A program made the translations under genes and the position numbers. From Nitrososphaerota archaeon (GTDB lineage: Archaea; Thermoproteota; Nitrososphaeria; Nitrososphaerales; Nitrosopumilaceae): 34,791 bases of DNA. Below the pieces are notes generated by a model that made no database searches, was not told the DNA's origin, and worked only from the letters and a program-made list of their open reading frames with translations. This document shows, piece by piece, positions 8,178-16,426 of this stretch. Position 1 is the stretch's first letter. Every line of letters begins with the position of its first letter. The stretch lies in the NCBI GenBank assembly GCA_028867595.1, contig JAGWGB010000015.1, forward strand, positions 1 to 34,791, given 5' to 3'.

Positions 8178-8240
8178 TGCAGGCTCAGAACTCAAGATCC
8201 TTCTCATCAAATCAAAGGGATTTGGTCATCAACGCCTGCA
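8178..8240. repeat. Inverted repeat in the 171-bp intergenic region upstream of an unknown gene
   Basis: tgcaggc (8178-8184) and gcctgca (8234-8240) are perfectly complementary. An inner imperfect pair, atcctt and aagggat, lies between them. The element could be a hairpin in an upstream transcript or a regulator site between the divergent yjbQ and 8314 genes. It lies upstream of the TATA element of the 8314 gene. Confidence 0.3.
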
Positions 8241-8283
8241 GCAAGTAATTTTTCTTGTTCCTAATTGAGTCTTTCAAGAAGCT

Positions 8284-8291
8284 TGATAAAA
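8284..8291 (+). promoter_or_regulatory. TATA-like element for the 8314 gene
   Basis: tgataaaa lies 23-30 nt before the ATG at 8314. Confidence 0.4.
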
Positions 8292-8313
8292 GGCGGTTAC
8301 GAAATCTAAGCAA

Positions 8314-8736
8314 ATGGTTTCAATCGATGCAACCTGCGCGCTTGAAAGTTTTAGGAATTTTATAATACTTAGTACCTGCAATTCGTTTATTCCTGAAAGT
8401 TACTTGGAAGATTACGAAGTCTTTCCAGAGCGTGAAACTTCACCTGGCCTAATCTACGTAGAAGCAGCAGACAAGGTAACTCTCAAGAAAATCCGTGACA
8501 TGACTTTTGTAAATGCAAAAGAAGTCCTAGGCATAATTTATTCATCTAAAAGCGGCAATACTAATCTAAAATGGAGACAGGTCAGACGCACAATGGGAAA
8601 GGTGGTTGGCGAGGCATCAACCAATACACTGGTAAATTTGACTGAGGCAGGCGTTTTGACACAGGAATGGGTTCAAAACTATCTGCGAAAAAAGGCAGAA
8701 GAGAAACATGCCGAGCCTGACGAGCTAACAAACTAG
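8314..8736 (+). CDS. Conserved-looking protein of unknown function, 140 aa
   Basis: An intact ORF with an ATG start and a TATA-like element upstream. The product is soluble and mixed alpha/beta by composition; it has no signal peptide, membrane segment or metal motif. Its tail is charged (EEKHAEPDE). I recognise no family. It lies between yjbQ and pelota and ends 42 nt before the pelota start, on the same strand, so it may share a transcript with pelota. Its length, clean frame and promoter spacing argue that it is a real gene, but no function can be given. Confidence 0.6.
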   Translation: MVSIDATCALESFRNFIILSTCNSFIPESYLEDYEVFPERETSPGLIYVEAADKVTLKKIRDMTFVNAKEVLGIIYSSKSGNTNLKWRQVRRTMGKVVGEASTNTLVNLTEAGVLTQEWVQNYLRKKAEEKHAEPDELTN

Positions 8737-8778
8737 GCTACTTCTTTTTTATTATTGTGAATTCCTATAGAATGCAAA

Positions 8779-9831
8779 TTGATTACAAAGAAAATAGATG
8801 ACAATACAGTGGCTCTCATACCTGAAGAGTCAGATGATCTTTTTACATTACGCAGAGTCATGCAAAAAGGCGACAAAGTGGTAGGAGATACCACGCGTGT
8901 CATAAAACAAGACAAAGACTTTTCAAGACCCGATAGAGGCGAGAGGATCAAAATTCGTATTGCGCTTGATGTTGAAAAGATCTCTGTTGATGATGTCGTT
9001 GACAGATTAAAAGTTCAAGGAATAATAGCAGAATCAGACAACGAGTATGTTACCAAAGGTTCACATCATTCTATGACTTTGAAGATTGGCGAACCCATAA
9101 CGCTTATCAAAAAAAATTGGGGCGATATTGAAAAAAAATTAATTTTTGGAAAGAAAGACGCAGGAAGCTTTTTGCTTGTTGCAATAGATACTAGTGATTG
9201 CGGCATTGGTAGGCTCACTGGAACTCATCTTAAGCTAATGCCCAATCTCTATTCTGGTGCAAGCGGTAAACGATATAAATCAAAATTTAATGTGGAAGAC
9301 TTTTTCAAAGATGTTCAAGGCGCAATATCATCTACAATAAGAGAAAAAGACGAGATCATAATATTTGGACCTGGCGAGACAAAAAAGAGATTAGGAAACT
9401 TTCTTTCTGATTCTCCTTCTGCCAAAGGTCACAACATACGTGTGATTGACGGCATAGATTCAAGCGGCGAAGATGGAATATACACATTTATCAAATCGGA
9501 TACGATGAAGCAGGCCCTGGCAAAAAGTAAGATTGCAAAAGTGTCTGCTATTTTAGATGAGATAATGCTTATGGTAAACAAAAAAATTAACAAATTCAGC
9601 ATGGGCTTTGAGGAGACAGCAAAGGCAAATGAAGCAGGGGCTGTACAATCCCTAGTGTTTTCGGATAAAATTTTTGAAAATCAGGATGAGGATAAAGTTA
9701 TTGCTTTTCTAAATCATGCCGAAGGAAAAGGCGTAGAAGTATATGCAGTCGATTCAACCACAGACGTGGGACTCAGAATTTCATTTCTTGGAGGAATTGT
9801 TTCTCTTCTCAGGTTTGCTCTTGCGGGTTGA
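8779..9831 (+). CDS. pelA: Pelota (aPelota/Dom34), mRNA surveillance and ribosome rescue factor
   Basis: A 350-residue archaeal pelota with the three expected parts: an N-terminal Sm-like domain (ALIPEESDDLFTLRRVM), a central eRF1 domain 2-like part (FLLVAIDTSDCGIGRLTG) and a C-terminal L7Ae-like part that holds the closing GLRISFLGGIVSLLRF. As an eRF1 paralogue it enters the empty A site of stalled ribosomes and, with aEF1alpha and ABCE1, splits them. It lacks the GGQ motif of true release factors, as expected. The start is TTG; the nearby ATG at 8772 is out of frame. Its last 51 nt overlap the end of the opposite-strand cutA gene. Confidence 0.93.
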   Translation: MITKKIDDNTVALIPEESDDLFTLRRVMQKGDKVVGDTTRVIKQDKDFSRPDRGERIKIRIALDVEKISVDDVVDRLKVQGIIAESDNEYVTKGSHHSMTLKIGEPITLIKKNWGDIEKKLIFGKKDAGSFLLVAIDTSDCGIGRLTGTHLKLMPNLYSGASGKRYKSKFNVEDFFKDVQGAISSTIREKDEIIIFGPGETKKRLGNFLSDSPSAKGHNIRVIDGIDSSGEDGIYTFIKSDTMKQALAKSKIAKVSAILDEIMLMVNKKINKFSMGFEETAKANEAGAVQSLVFSDKIFENQDEDKVIAFLNHAEGKGVEVYAVDSTTDVGLRISFLGGIVSLLRFALAG

Positions 9832-10128
9832 ATCAACAAGCCAATTCTGATACGACATATTTATTGAATCCATTTTTATCTCTGCAATTTCTGGAACTTG
9901 ATACGGATGTGTTTTTTCAATCTCTTCTTTGAGTAGTTTTTTTGATTTTTCTATAGTTTTAAAGAGCGCCAAAAACTCTACAGTGTTTTCTATTTTTCCT
10001 TTCCAAGCATACACAGAGTTGATTTTTGTATAGTTAACACATGCTGCTAGTCGTTTGCGAACTACAATGTTTGCAATTTTGTCTAGAGATTTTTTGTCAG
10101 GATATGTTGAGACTATCACAATTCCCAT
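9781..10128 (-). CDS. cutA: CutA1 divalent cation tolerance protein
   Basis: A 115-residue member of the trimeric CutA1 family. The diagnostic segments are the N-terminal VIVSTYPDKKSLDKIA, RLAACVNY, YAWKGKIE and HPYQVPEI. The family is linked to copper and divalent metal tolerance in bacteria, but its biochemical role is unclear. The C-terminus carries an extra basic tail (about STRKSKPEKRNNSSKK) beyond the compact core, and this tail is the part that overlaps the 3' end of pelota on the other strand. The ATG start is at 10128. Confidence 0.92.
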   Translation of the reverse strand: MGIVIVSTYPDKKSLDKIANIVVRKRLAACVNYTKINSVYAWKGKIENTVEFLALFKTIEKSKKLLKEEIEKTHPYQVPEIAEIKMDSINMSYQNWLVDSTRKSKPEKRNNSSKK

Positions 10129-10171
10129 AGTAACTGATAAATTGCCTCACTAAAAAAGAATATCAATTAAT

Positions 10172-11374
10172 TTGGCATTTGAATTTTTACAGCATAATTC
10201 CATAATCTATGTGTTAATTGTATGGGTCATTGTATTTGCTATTGCCAAAGTCTCAAAACTAGACAAACGCGGATTTGAGATAAAACCGTACAGCCTGACC
10301 TACAAAAATCAGAATGTGCAGTTACTTTTGACTAGACTTTTGGGCAGGACGGAGAGAGCAACAAGAATTTTCTCAAACGCAAGCGTTGTACTTGGATTCA
10401 TAATGATGGGCGCTGCATTTTGGTATCTGATTTCTAATCTTTCAAACTTTTTTGTAAAACCAGACTCGTTTGCAGAAATGACGGTACTAATACCTGGAGT
10501 TACTATTCAATCAAGCACCAACATTGCATATTTTCTTCTTGCCGTTCCAATTGTACTTGTGATGCATGAAGGTGCACATGGAATAGTAGCAACTCTTGAA
10601 AAAATAAAGATAAAGACGGGAGGTTTTGCGGTGTTTATTGCACTGTTTGCAGGTTTTGTTGAGCCAGATGAAGAAGAATTTGCCAGAGCCAAAAAAATAT
10701 CAAGACTCAGAGTAATTGGCGCTGGCGCAACGTCAAACGTCATATTCTCTTTTGTAATTGCAGGCTTGCTTCTTTTCAATCCCTCATTTGCCTTGATCAT
10801 GCCAGATGGAATACGAAACATACTCTATACCGAGCCACTAGGGGTTCCAGTGATTTCCGTTGAGTCTGGTTCAGGAGCAGAAAAAGCAGGACTACAAAAA
10901 GACGACACTATAACAGCGATAAATGGAATACACATATCCCTCCCGCAGGACTTTGCCAAAGTTAAGCTAAAACCTGGAGACACTGCAATTGTAACGGTCA
11001 CAAGATCAGATCAAACTCTTCAGATTCCAGTAGTAGTTACTCCATCAAAAGACGATCCCCAAAAAGGAATGCTTGGAATTATGAGAGCGGCGCTGCCTTC
11101 CTATCAGCCAGTTGTTCCCTATTACATACATTGGAGTCCAGAAGTGTTCATGTTCTTGTTATGGCTATGGATGCTATCATTTTTCATAGGAATATTCAAC
11201 ATGTTACCTTTGCCCATCCTTGATGGAGGAAAATTCATCCACAGCATAATCGAGAAAAAAATGTCAGAGCGAGCTCTCAAAGGCACCATGATATCACTAT
11301 ATGTTGTCACTTTTGTTTTATTTGGACTAAACATAGCTCTGTCTGCCGTGAAATCTGGCTTTATCACAATTTGA
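10172..11374 (+). CDS. Site-2 protease family membrane metalloprotease with PDZ domain
   Basis: A 400-residue polytopic membrane protein of peptidase family M50. The zinc site is HEGAH (His132, Glu133, His136), and the third ligand lies in the LDGG motif (Asp351). Hydrophobic segments occur at about 8-27, 70-92, 115-135, 150-162, 180-205, 325-347 and 372-392. A PDZ domain at about 222-300 (GSGAEKAGLQKDDTITAINGI) sits between the catalytic halves. Such enzymes cut substrates within the membrane, often to release anchored regulators or to clear signal peptides. It starts with TTG and stands alone between cutA and ttuA. The substrate is unknown. Confidence 0.9.
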   Translation: MAFEFLQHNSIIYVLIVWVIVFAIAKVSKLDKRGFEIKPYSLTYKNQNVQLLLTRLLGRTERATRIFSNASVVLGFIMMGAAFWYLISNLSNFFVKPDSFAEMTVLIPGVTIQSSTNIAYFLLAVPIVLVMHEGAHGIVATLEKIKIKTGGFAVFIALFAGFVEPDEEEFARAKKISRLRVIGAGATSNVIFSFVIAGLLLFNPSFALIMPDGIRNILYTEPLGVPVISVESGSGAEKAGLQKDDTITAINGIHISLPQDFAKVKLKPGDTAIVTVTRSDQTLQIPVVVTPSKDDPQKGMLGIMRAALPSYQPVVPYYIHWSPEVFMFLLWLWMLSFFIGIFNMLPLPILDGGKFIHSIIEKKMSERALKGTMISLYVVTFVLFGLNIALSAVKSGFITI

Positions 11375-11421
11375 GAAAATTCGTAAAATAAGGCTAAATT
11401 AAGGAGAAACAAGAAAAAGAT

Positions 11422-12336
11422 ATGAATTGTGACTATTGTGAAAATGCAGTAGTTTATTCTAGGAAATATTCCGGAGAAAGCCTTTGTTCGGATTGTTTTT
11501 CAAAATCAATCATACGAAAGGCTGCCAAAACCATATCAAAGTACAAGATGATAAATTCAGGAGATGTGGTAGGTGTTGCTGTTTCTGGAGGAAAAGATTC
11601 GTTATCTCTACTGCATACGTTAAAACAAATTTCATTGAATCACAATTTTACTCTTCGAGCTATTACAATAGATGAGGGAATTCCGGGATATAGGGATGAA
11701 GCGTTAGACATAGTGCATAGTTTTTGCAATAAGATAGGAATAGAACACGGCGTCTACTCGTACAAGAATCTTTTCGGCACAACGCTGGAACAATCACTCG
11801 AGATGCGAGAGAAAGAAAAGATTTCTTCTTGTTCCATATGCGGTATATTAAGAAGACGTGCAATTGATTTTGGCGCAAAGGAGCTAGGAGTGGATGTAGT
11901 AGCGACAGGTCACAACATGGATGACTTTATTCAGACTTTTATTATCAATCTTCTTTCAGGAGACACAAACAAGATTGGATGGATGAGTCCAGATCCAACA
12001 GACAAGAAGGCAAGAAGAATAAAACCATTTTGTGAAATTTATGAAAATGAGATTGTCTTCTATGCTTTTACAAACGATATTCCGTTCCAGTCAGAACAAT
12101 GTCCTCATATGAACGAGGGAATCAGAACAGAAATACGTGACTTTCTCAATTTGCTGGAAAAGAACCGAGCTGGGATCAAGAATAACATGTTCAAGTCAAT
12201 TTTGAAAGTTTCTTCCAAGTTAAAAGAAGAAACTGGGAAAAAATGGAAGATTTGTTCAAAATGCGGAACAGAATGTACAGGTGAGACATGTGCCGTGTGT
12301 AGTACGTTATTGAATTTAGGAATAGGCCAACCCTAA
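11422..12336 (+). CDS. ttuA: tRNA 2-thiolation enzyme, TtuA/NcsA/Ctu1 family
   Basis: A 304-residue adenylating thiolase. The N-terminal zinc finger uses Cys3, Cys6, Cys22 and Cys25. The PP-loop SGGKDS is at residues 55-60. Cys137, Cys140 and Cys227 correspond in order and spacing to the cysteines that hold the Fe-S cluster in Thermus TtuA. A second C-terminal zinc finger has Cys278, 281, 290 and 293 (with an extra Cys at 285). The enzyme thiolates uridine in tRNA, U54 in TtuA or wobble U34 in NcsA/Ctu1, using sulfur from a ubiquitin-like carrier. The Ubl-E1 fusion at 26619-27935 could activate that carrier. Which uridine is modified cannot be settled from sequence. Confidence 0.88.
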   Translation: MNCDYCENAVVYSRKYSGESLCSDCFSKSIIRKAAKTISKYKMINSGDVVGVAVSGGKDSLSLLHTLKQISLNHNFTLRAITIDEGIPGYRDEALDIVHSFCNKIGIEHGVYSYKNLFGTTLEQSLEMREKEKISSCSICGILRRRAIDFGAKELGVDVVATGHNMDDFIQTFIINLLSGDTNKIGWMSPDPTDKKARRIKPFCEIYENEIVFYAFTNDIPFQSEQCPHMNEGIRTEIRDFLNLLEKNRAGIKNNMFKSILKVSSKLKEETGKKWKICSKCGTECTGETCAVCSTLLNLGIGQP

Positions 12337-12366
12337 TGCAGATAAAGATCTTATCATTATGGTATA

Positions 12367-12688
12367 ATGGTAGTAGGGAAGATTGGGGCGCTAGCCGTGC
12401 CCTGCCTCTGAAACCGGCTATATGCAGAGATCGGTAACTGCTGGGTAAATCTCTAGATGGATGATACTCGCTTGACTTGCGGAGATGAAATCACGCCGAA
12501 GCGGGTGGATGCAGGACTGAGACTGTCCGAAGGGATGGTTCTCAAGTTCTAACTGCCGAAAGGGATGAGGTCCGGGAGGGAGCAATCCTAAGGTAGAGTA
12601 TCCACGCTGCGTCGTCTACGTGGCGGATCTTGCTTGACTTGGGATGAGGTCATTTGCCTAGACTGGAACTGGCAGAGCTACTACCTCT
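12367..12688 (+). ncRNA. ffs: 7S signal recognition particle RNA (SRP RNA)
   Basis: The ends pair: ggtagtag at 12369-12376 with ctactacc at 12678-12685 (helix 5 base). The S domain has ggtccgggagggagca at 12569-12584, close to the universal SRP helix 8 consensus GGUCCGGAAGGGAGCAG. The 5' part holds ccggctatatgc, resembling the archaeal helix 3/4 Alu-domain region. The length of about 320 nt fits archaeal 7S RNA. It fills most of the 378-nt gap between ttuA and the 12715 gene. A gataaag at 12341-12347 could be its TATA box. Exact ends are estimated from the terminal stem. Confidence 0.9.
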
Positions 12689-12695
12689 AAATATT
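12688..12695 (+). promoter_or_regulatory. TATA box for the 12715 gene, abutting SRP RNA
   Basis: taaatatt lies 20-27 nt before the ATG at 12715 and begins right at the estimated 3' end of the SRP RNA. Confidence 0.45.
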
Positions 12696-12714
12696 CCATC
12701 GATAAGATGAAGAT

Positions 12715-13044
12715 ATGGATGGTTTAATTTCCGGTCACACAAGAACTTATGACGATTTTAAAAAACAGTTGTCGTCTCAAGTTAAACCGCTGTTTGAGGA
12801 GATACGGAATTACTGCTTTTCACTTGGTGACAATGTGATAGAAGACGTTCGCATGCATAGAATAGTGTTTTGCAAATCCATGACATTTAGACACTTTGCA
12901 GATGTCGAGCCGCAGAGAGAATCAGTCATTGCAAAAATTAGAAGAGATAGGAAGGAACCTGTGAGAGAAGTCGAGGTAAGACCAGAACAAAATCTAGATG
13001 ATCTCAAAAATCTACTTGCAGAAGCTTACTCAAATATACGCTAA
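12715..13044 (+). CDS. DUF5655-like small protein
   Basis: A 109-residue soluble protein. The middle resembles the DUF5655/'predicted transport protein' domain: a helix (FEEIRNYCFSLGDNVIEDVRMHRIVF) followed by a beta-rich 'FRHFADVEPQRESV' that mirrors the family's 'fa.v.p.k..i' strand. The C-terminal 25 residues look helical. No catalytic motif or export signal is seen. It has its own TATA box, and its stop overlaps the stop of the convergent acylphosphatase gene by 4 nt. The family call is moderate, and the function is unknown. Confidence 0.6.
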   Translation: MDGLISGHTRTYDDFKKQLSSQVKPLFEEIRNYCFSLGDNVIEDVRMHRIVFCKSMTFRHFADVEPQRESVIAKIRRDRKEPVREVEVRPEQNLDDLKNLLAEAYSNIR

Positions 13045-13319
13045 GGAAGAATTTCAAATTCTTCAAAGTTTTCAGGATCGTCTGCATCTACTATTTTCAA
13101 TTCGTCCACTACTGCCCCAGGAGGACCAAAACGGCTCCAGTCGATTACAGCGTCCACATTGGATTCTTCACCTACTAATACCGCTTCAACTCTTTTATCT
13201 GGAAGATTTTTGACCCAGCCTTTCACGTTATTTTTTTCTGCAGTTTCTTTCATTCCTTGTCGGAAATAAACTCCTTGAACCTTACCGCTAACATAAAGAT
13301 GAACTTGCTTTAAGATCAT
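13041..13319 (-). CDS. acyP: Acylphosphatase
   Basis: A 92-residue protein of full acylphosphatase length. It has the family signature VSGKVQGVYFRQGMKETA with the catalytic Arg after VYF, and the catalytic Asn in GWVKNLPD, then the expected VEAVLVGEE and WSRFGPPGAVV segments. It hydrolyses acyl phosphates such as acetyl or carbamoyl phosphate. It starts at an ATG at 13319 and lies downstream of rpl2 on the same strand with a 40-nt gap, so the two could share a transcript. Confidence 0.95.
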   Translation of the reverse strand: MILKQVHLYVSGKVQGVYFRQGMKETAEKNNVKGWVKNLPDKRVEAVLVGEESNVDAVIDWSRFGPPGAVVDELKIVDADDPENFEEFEILP

Positions 13320-13359
13320 AAATTTAGCTTTGTTTCAACTATTAATTAGCTTTGAGGAT

Positions 13360-14091
13360 CTAATCTCTTTCTTTAATTCTAGCTCTTCCTGTCTTTCTTG
13401 CAGCAATGCTACCAACTTTTCTTCCAGGTGGGGCATTTCTTGAAACGGTTGAGCTTCTACCAACGTGTTGGTGTCTTCCACCACCGTGTGGGTGAACATA
13501 CACTGCCTGTGCAACTCCTCTTACTATTGGATACTTGTGTCCTTTAGAACGCATTCTGCGCCAAGCTACTCCAGCTCTCATAAATGGTCTATCACCTGCA
13601 CCCCCACCAGCAAGCACTCCAATCATGGCTCTGTTTTGAGGATGCAAAGTAGTAAACTTGCCTGACGGAAGTTTTAGTGTAACACCTTCATTACCATGAG
13701 AAAATACTGTGGCATAAGATCCTGCAGATTTTACCAGAGAACCTCCATCTCCAAAGTGTCGCTCTACATTGCATACCAGTGTTCCATCAGGTATGTTTTG
13801 TATGCTAATTACATTACCAGAAGAGATTTCTGACTTTAATCCAAATTGTAATTTTGAGCCTATTCTGGTACCTAAAACTGATGGTACAAGAGACATATTC
13901 CCATTATCAAATCTAACTCGGGCAAGAGGAGCATCACGACCAGTCTCATGTAGCAAGTCAATTACCTCTGCCTCATGCTGTTCAGACAGCATAAATCTAG
14001 GATATTTTGCAGGAGATAACTTGCCAGTAGAAGCTGCACGGAACTGCATTCCGCCCCTACCTCGTCTTCTCACTAGTGGTCTTTTACCCAA
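13360..14091 (-). CDS. rpl2: 50S ribosomal protein L2 (uL2)
   Basis: A 243-residue archaeal uL2. It opens with GKRPLVRRRGRGG and has the peptidyl-transferase-centre loop near the C-terminus, HPHGGGRHQHVGR, containing the conserved His essential in L2. It ends with the usual basic TGRARIKERD. The start is TTG at 14091; the overlapping ATG at 14095 is out of frame. In most archaea this gene is in the S10 ribosomal cluster with rpl3, rpl4, rpl23 and rps19, but here none of those flank it. It is divergent from cdc48. Confidence 0.96.
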   Translation of the reverse strand: MGKRPLVRRRGRGGMQFRAASTGKLSPAKYPRFMLSEQHEAEVIDLLHETGRDAPLARVRFDNGNMSLVPSVLGTRIGSKLQFGLKSEISSGNVISIQNIPDGTLVCNVERHFGDGGSLVKSAGSYATVFSHGNEGVTLKLPSGKFTTLHPQNRAMIGVLAGGGAGDRPFMRAGVAWRRMRSKGHKYPIVRGVAQAVYVHPHGGGRHQHVGRSSTVSRNAPPGRKVGSIAARKTGRARIKERD

Positions 14092-14161
14092 AGCATCGAA
14101 TTTGCCCTTCCTTGTAAATTTTAATCTTCTGATCTAGTGTGGTGGATCAAAGACAACAAAG

Positions 14162-14170
14162 GTATAAAAA
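14162..14170 (+). promoter_or_regulatory. TATA box for cdc48
   Basis: gtataaaaa lies 23-31 nt before the ATG at 14193, a strong archaeal TATA. Confidence 0.55.
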
Positions 14171-14192
14171 TTAGTTTGAGGCTGTTTAAACT

Positions 14193-16394
14193 ATGAGCCA
14201 GAACACTCTCTCCCTTAAGGTACTTGAGGCATACACACGAGATGTGGGAAGAGGGGTAGCACGTATTGATTATGATTCAATGGACTCGCTTGGAGCATCC
14301 ACTGGAGATGTTATTGAGATTAAAGGTAAAAGGAGGACTGTAGCCAAATGCCTTCCACTTTATCCATCTGATGAAGGCAAGGGAATAATCAGGGTAGACG
14401 GACTTGTAAGAAATAATGCAGGTATTGCAATAGGAGATACTGTTGCAGTTCGCAAGATAAAAGCTGTGGCAGCAGAAAAGGTAGTAGTTGCTCCACTTGA
14501 AGCAATTCCTCCAATCGATGAAAGATACTTGGCGGATGCTTTGGAAAGCGTTCCTCTAATAAAAGGCGACAACGTAATGGTTCCATATTTTGGTGGAAGG
14601 CTTACTTTTCAAGTAATAGGTGTAACACCTGCAGCTGATGCAGTACTTGTAACCCAGAAGACTGTATTTCACATTGCAGAAAAGGGAGAAACCTTGCGTG
14701 GTGTTCCACAGGTAACTTATGAAGACATTGGCGGTTTAACAGACGAGATTAAGAAAGTTCGAGAGATGATTGAGCTTCCACTAAGACATCCTGAAATATT
14801 TGAAAAACTAGGTATTGAAGCTCCAAAAGGTGTACTTTTGTACGGACCTCCTGGAACTGGAAAAACATTGCTTGCAAAAGCTGTTGCAAATGAAAGCAAT
14901 GCTCACTTTATCAGCATCTCAGGTCCTGAGATCATGAGCAAGTTCTACGGTGAAAGCGAAGCTAGACTCAGGGAAATTTTCAAAGAGGCCAAAGAAAAAT
15001 CGCCTTCAATAATATTCATTGATGAGATTGACTCAATTGCTCCAAAAAGAGAAGAAGTAACAGGCGAAGTAGAAAGAAGAGTAGTGTCACAGTTATTATC
15101 ATTGATGGACGGACTTGAAGCAAGAGGCAAGGTCATAGTAATTTCTGCCACAAACAGACCTAATGCAATTGATCCCGCACTAAGAAGGCCAGGTAGATTT
15201 GACAGAGAAATTGAGATCAAGGTACCAGATAAGAAAGGCAGGAAAGACATACTAATGATTCACACCAGAAACATGCCTCTCAGTGACGATGTAAACCTAG
15301 ACAAGATTGCAGCAATAAGCCACGGATACGTGGGTGCTGACTTGGAGTATTTGTGTAAAGAGGCAGCGATGAAGTGCTTGCGAAGACTATTGCCTGAACT
15401 TAACTTGGAAGATGAAAAACTTCCTCCTGAAACTCTTGACAAGTTAATTGTAAATGATGAAGATTATCAGAATGCACTCAAAGAAGTAACACCTTCTGGA
15501 ATGCGCGAAGTATTCATTGAAAATCCAGATGTCAGCTGGGAAGAAGTTGGAGGACTAGAAAATGTCAAGCGAGAGTTACAAGAGGCAGTAGAGTGGCCTA
15601 TGAAGTATCCAATGTTATATTCCAAGCTAGGACACAGAATGCCAAGAGGAATCTTATTGCACGGATCAAGCGGAACTGGAAAAACATTGCTTGCAAAAGC
15701 TGTTGCTACTGAAAGTGAGGCCAACTTCATATCAGTAAGAGGTCCAGAGTTGCTATCAAAATGGGTAGGCGAGTCTGAGCGCGGAATAAGAGAGATATTC
15801 AGAAGGGCAAGACAGGCTTCACCTTGTGTAATATTTTTCGATGAGATTGATTCAATTGCTCCTGTAAGAGGAATAGGTGGAGAGACAGCTGTAACTGAAA
15901 GAGTAGTCAGTCAGTTACTAACAGAACTTGACGGAATAGAAAGTCTCCGTGGCGTAGTTGTCTTGGCTGCAACAAACAGAGCAGACATGATAGACACTGC
16001 ACTATTAAGACCAGGTAGATTTGACAAGATCATTTTGGTGCCTCTACCAGACAAGGAGGGAAGAAAGAAGATATTGGAGATCAATGCAAAGGACATTCCG
16101 GTAGTTAGAGAGCCAATGGTAAACGGCGTAAAGAATCCTGATTATGTAGATTTGGACAAGATTGCAGAATCAAGTGACGGAATGAGCGGAGCAGACGTGG
16201 CATCTATTGCAAATACTGCAGTTTCGCTTGTCATACACGAGTTTCTTGCTAAATATCCTGACCAAAAGGAAGCAGAAAAGCAAGCAGCTGATGCCAAAGT
16301 AACCATGAGACACTTTGAAGAAGCTGTCCGAAAGGTCAGAACCCAAAAGGAACTCAAGATAGGCGAAAAGGTAGCAGTGCCCTACTACAGGTAA
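14193..16394 (+). CDS. cdc48: Cdc48/p97/VAT AAA+ ATPase
   Basis: A 733-residue double AAA+ unfoldase. Residues about 1-170 are the double-psi-barrel N-domain ([12 protein letters not shown]). D1 has Walker A GPPGTGKT at 218-225 and Walker B IIFIDEID at 273-280. D2 has Walker A GSSGTGKT at 491-498, with two Ser in place of the usual Pro-Pro, and Walker B VIFFDEID at about 546-553. Arginine fingers follow each as RRPGRFDR and LRPGRFDK. It ends VPYYR, fitting the hydrophobic-Tyr-X motif used to dock on the 20S proteasome. It unfolds proteins in the cytoplasm and in Thaumarchaeota may also assist cell division or repair. It is probably leaderless. Confidence 0.96.
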   Translation: MSQNTLSLKVLEAYTRDVGRGVARIDYDSMDSLGASTGDVIEIKGKRRTVAKCLPLYPSDEGKGIIRVDGLVRNNAGIAIGDTVAVRKIKAVAAEKVVVAPLEAIPPIDERYLADALESVPLIKGDNVMVPYFGGRLTFQVIGVTPAADAVLVTQKTVFHIAEKGETLRGVPQVTYEDIGGLTDEIKKVREMIELPLRHPEIFEKLGIEAPKGVLLYGPPGTGKTLLAKAVANESNAHFISISGPEIMSKFYGESEARLREIFKEAKEKSPSIIFIDEIDSIAPKREEVTGEVERRVVSQLLSLMDGLEARGKVIVISATNRPNAIDPALRRPGRFDREIEIKVPDKKGRKDILMIHTRNMPLSDDVNLDKIAAISHGYVGADLEYLCKEAAMKCLRRLLPELNLEDEKLPPETLDKLIVNDEDYQNALKEVTPSGMREVFIENPDVSWEEVGGLENVKRELQEAVEWPMKYPMLYSKLGHRMPRGILLHGSSGTGKTLLAKAVATESEANFISVRGPELLSKWVGESERGIREIFRRARQASPCVIFFDEIDSIAPVRGIGGETAVTERVVSQLLTELDGIESLRGVVVLAATNRADMIDTALLRPGRFDKIILVPLPDKEGRKKILEINAKDIPVVREPMVNGVKNPDYVDLDKIAESSDGMSGADVASIANTAVSLVIHEFLAKYPDQKEAEKQAADAKVTMRHFEEAVRKVRTQKELKIGEKVAVPYYR
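14853..14887 (+). repeat. 35-nt exact repeat, copy 1 (D1 Walker A)
   Basis: This stretch over the D1 Walker A is identical to 15672-15706 over the D2 Walker A, including every synonymous position. Confidence 0.9.
15672..15706 (+). repeat. 35-nt exact repeat, copy 2 (D2 Walker A)
   Basis: Second copy of the 35-nt stretch at 14853-14887, encoding [12 protein letters not shown]. It starts directly after the divergent Ser-Ser codons. Confidence 0.9.
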
Positions 16395-16405
16395 TTTTAA
16401 TAAAA
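16395..16405 (+). promoter_or_regulatory. TATA box for gatD
   Basis: ttttaataaaa lies 22-32 nt before the ATG at 16427, immediately after the cdc48 stop, so gatDE can be transcribed on its own. Confidence 0.5.
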
Positions 16406-16426
16406 TAACAATTCTAACCCTAGCAA

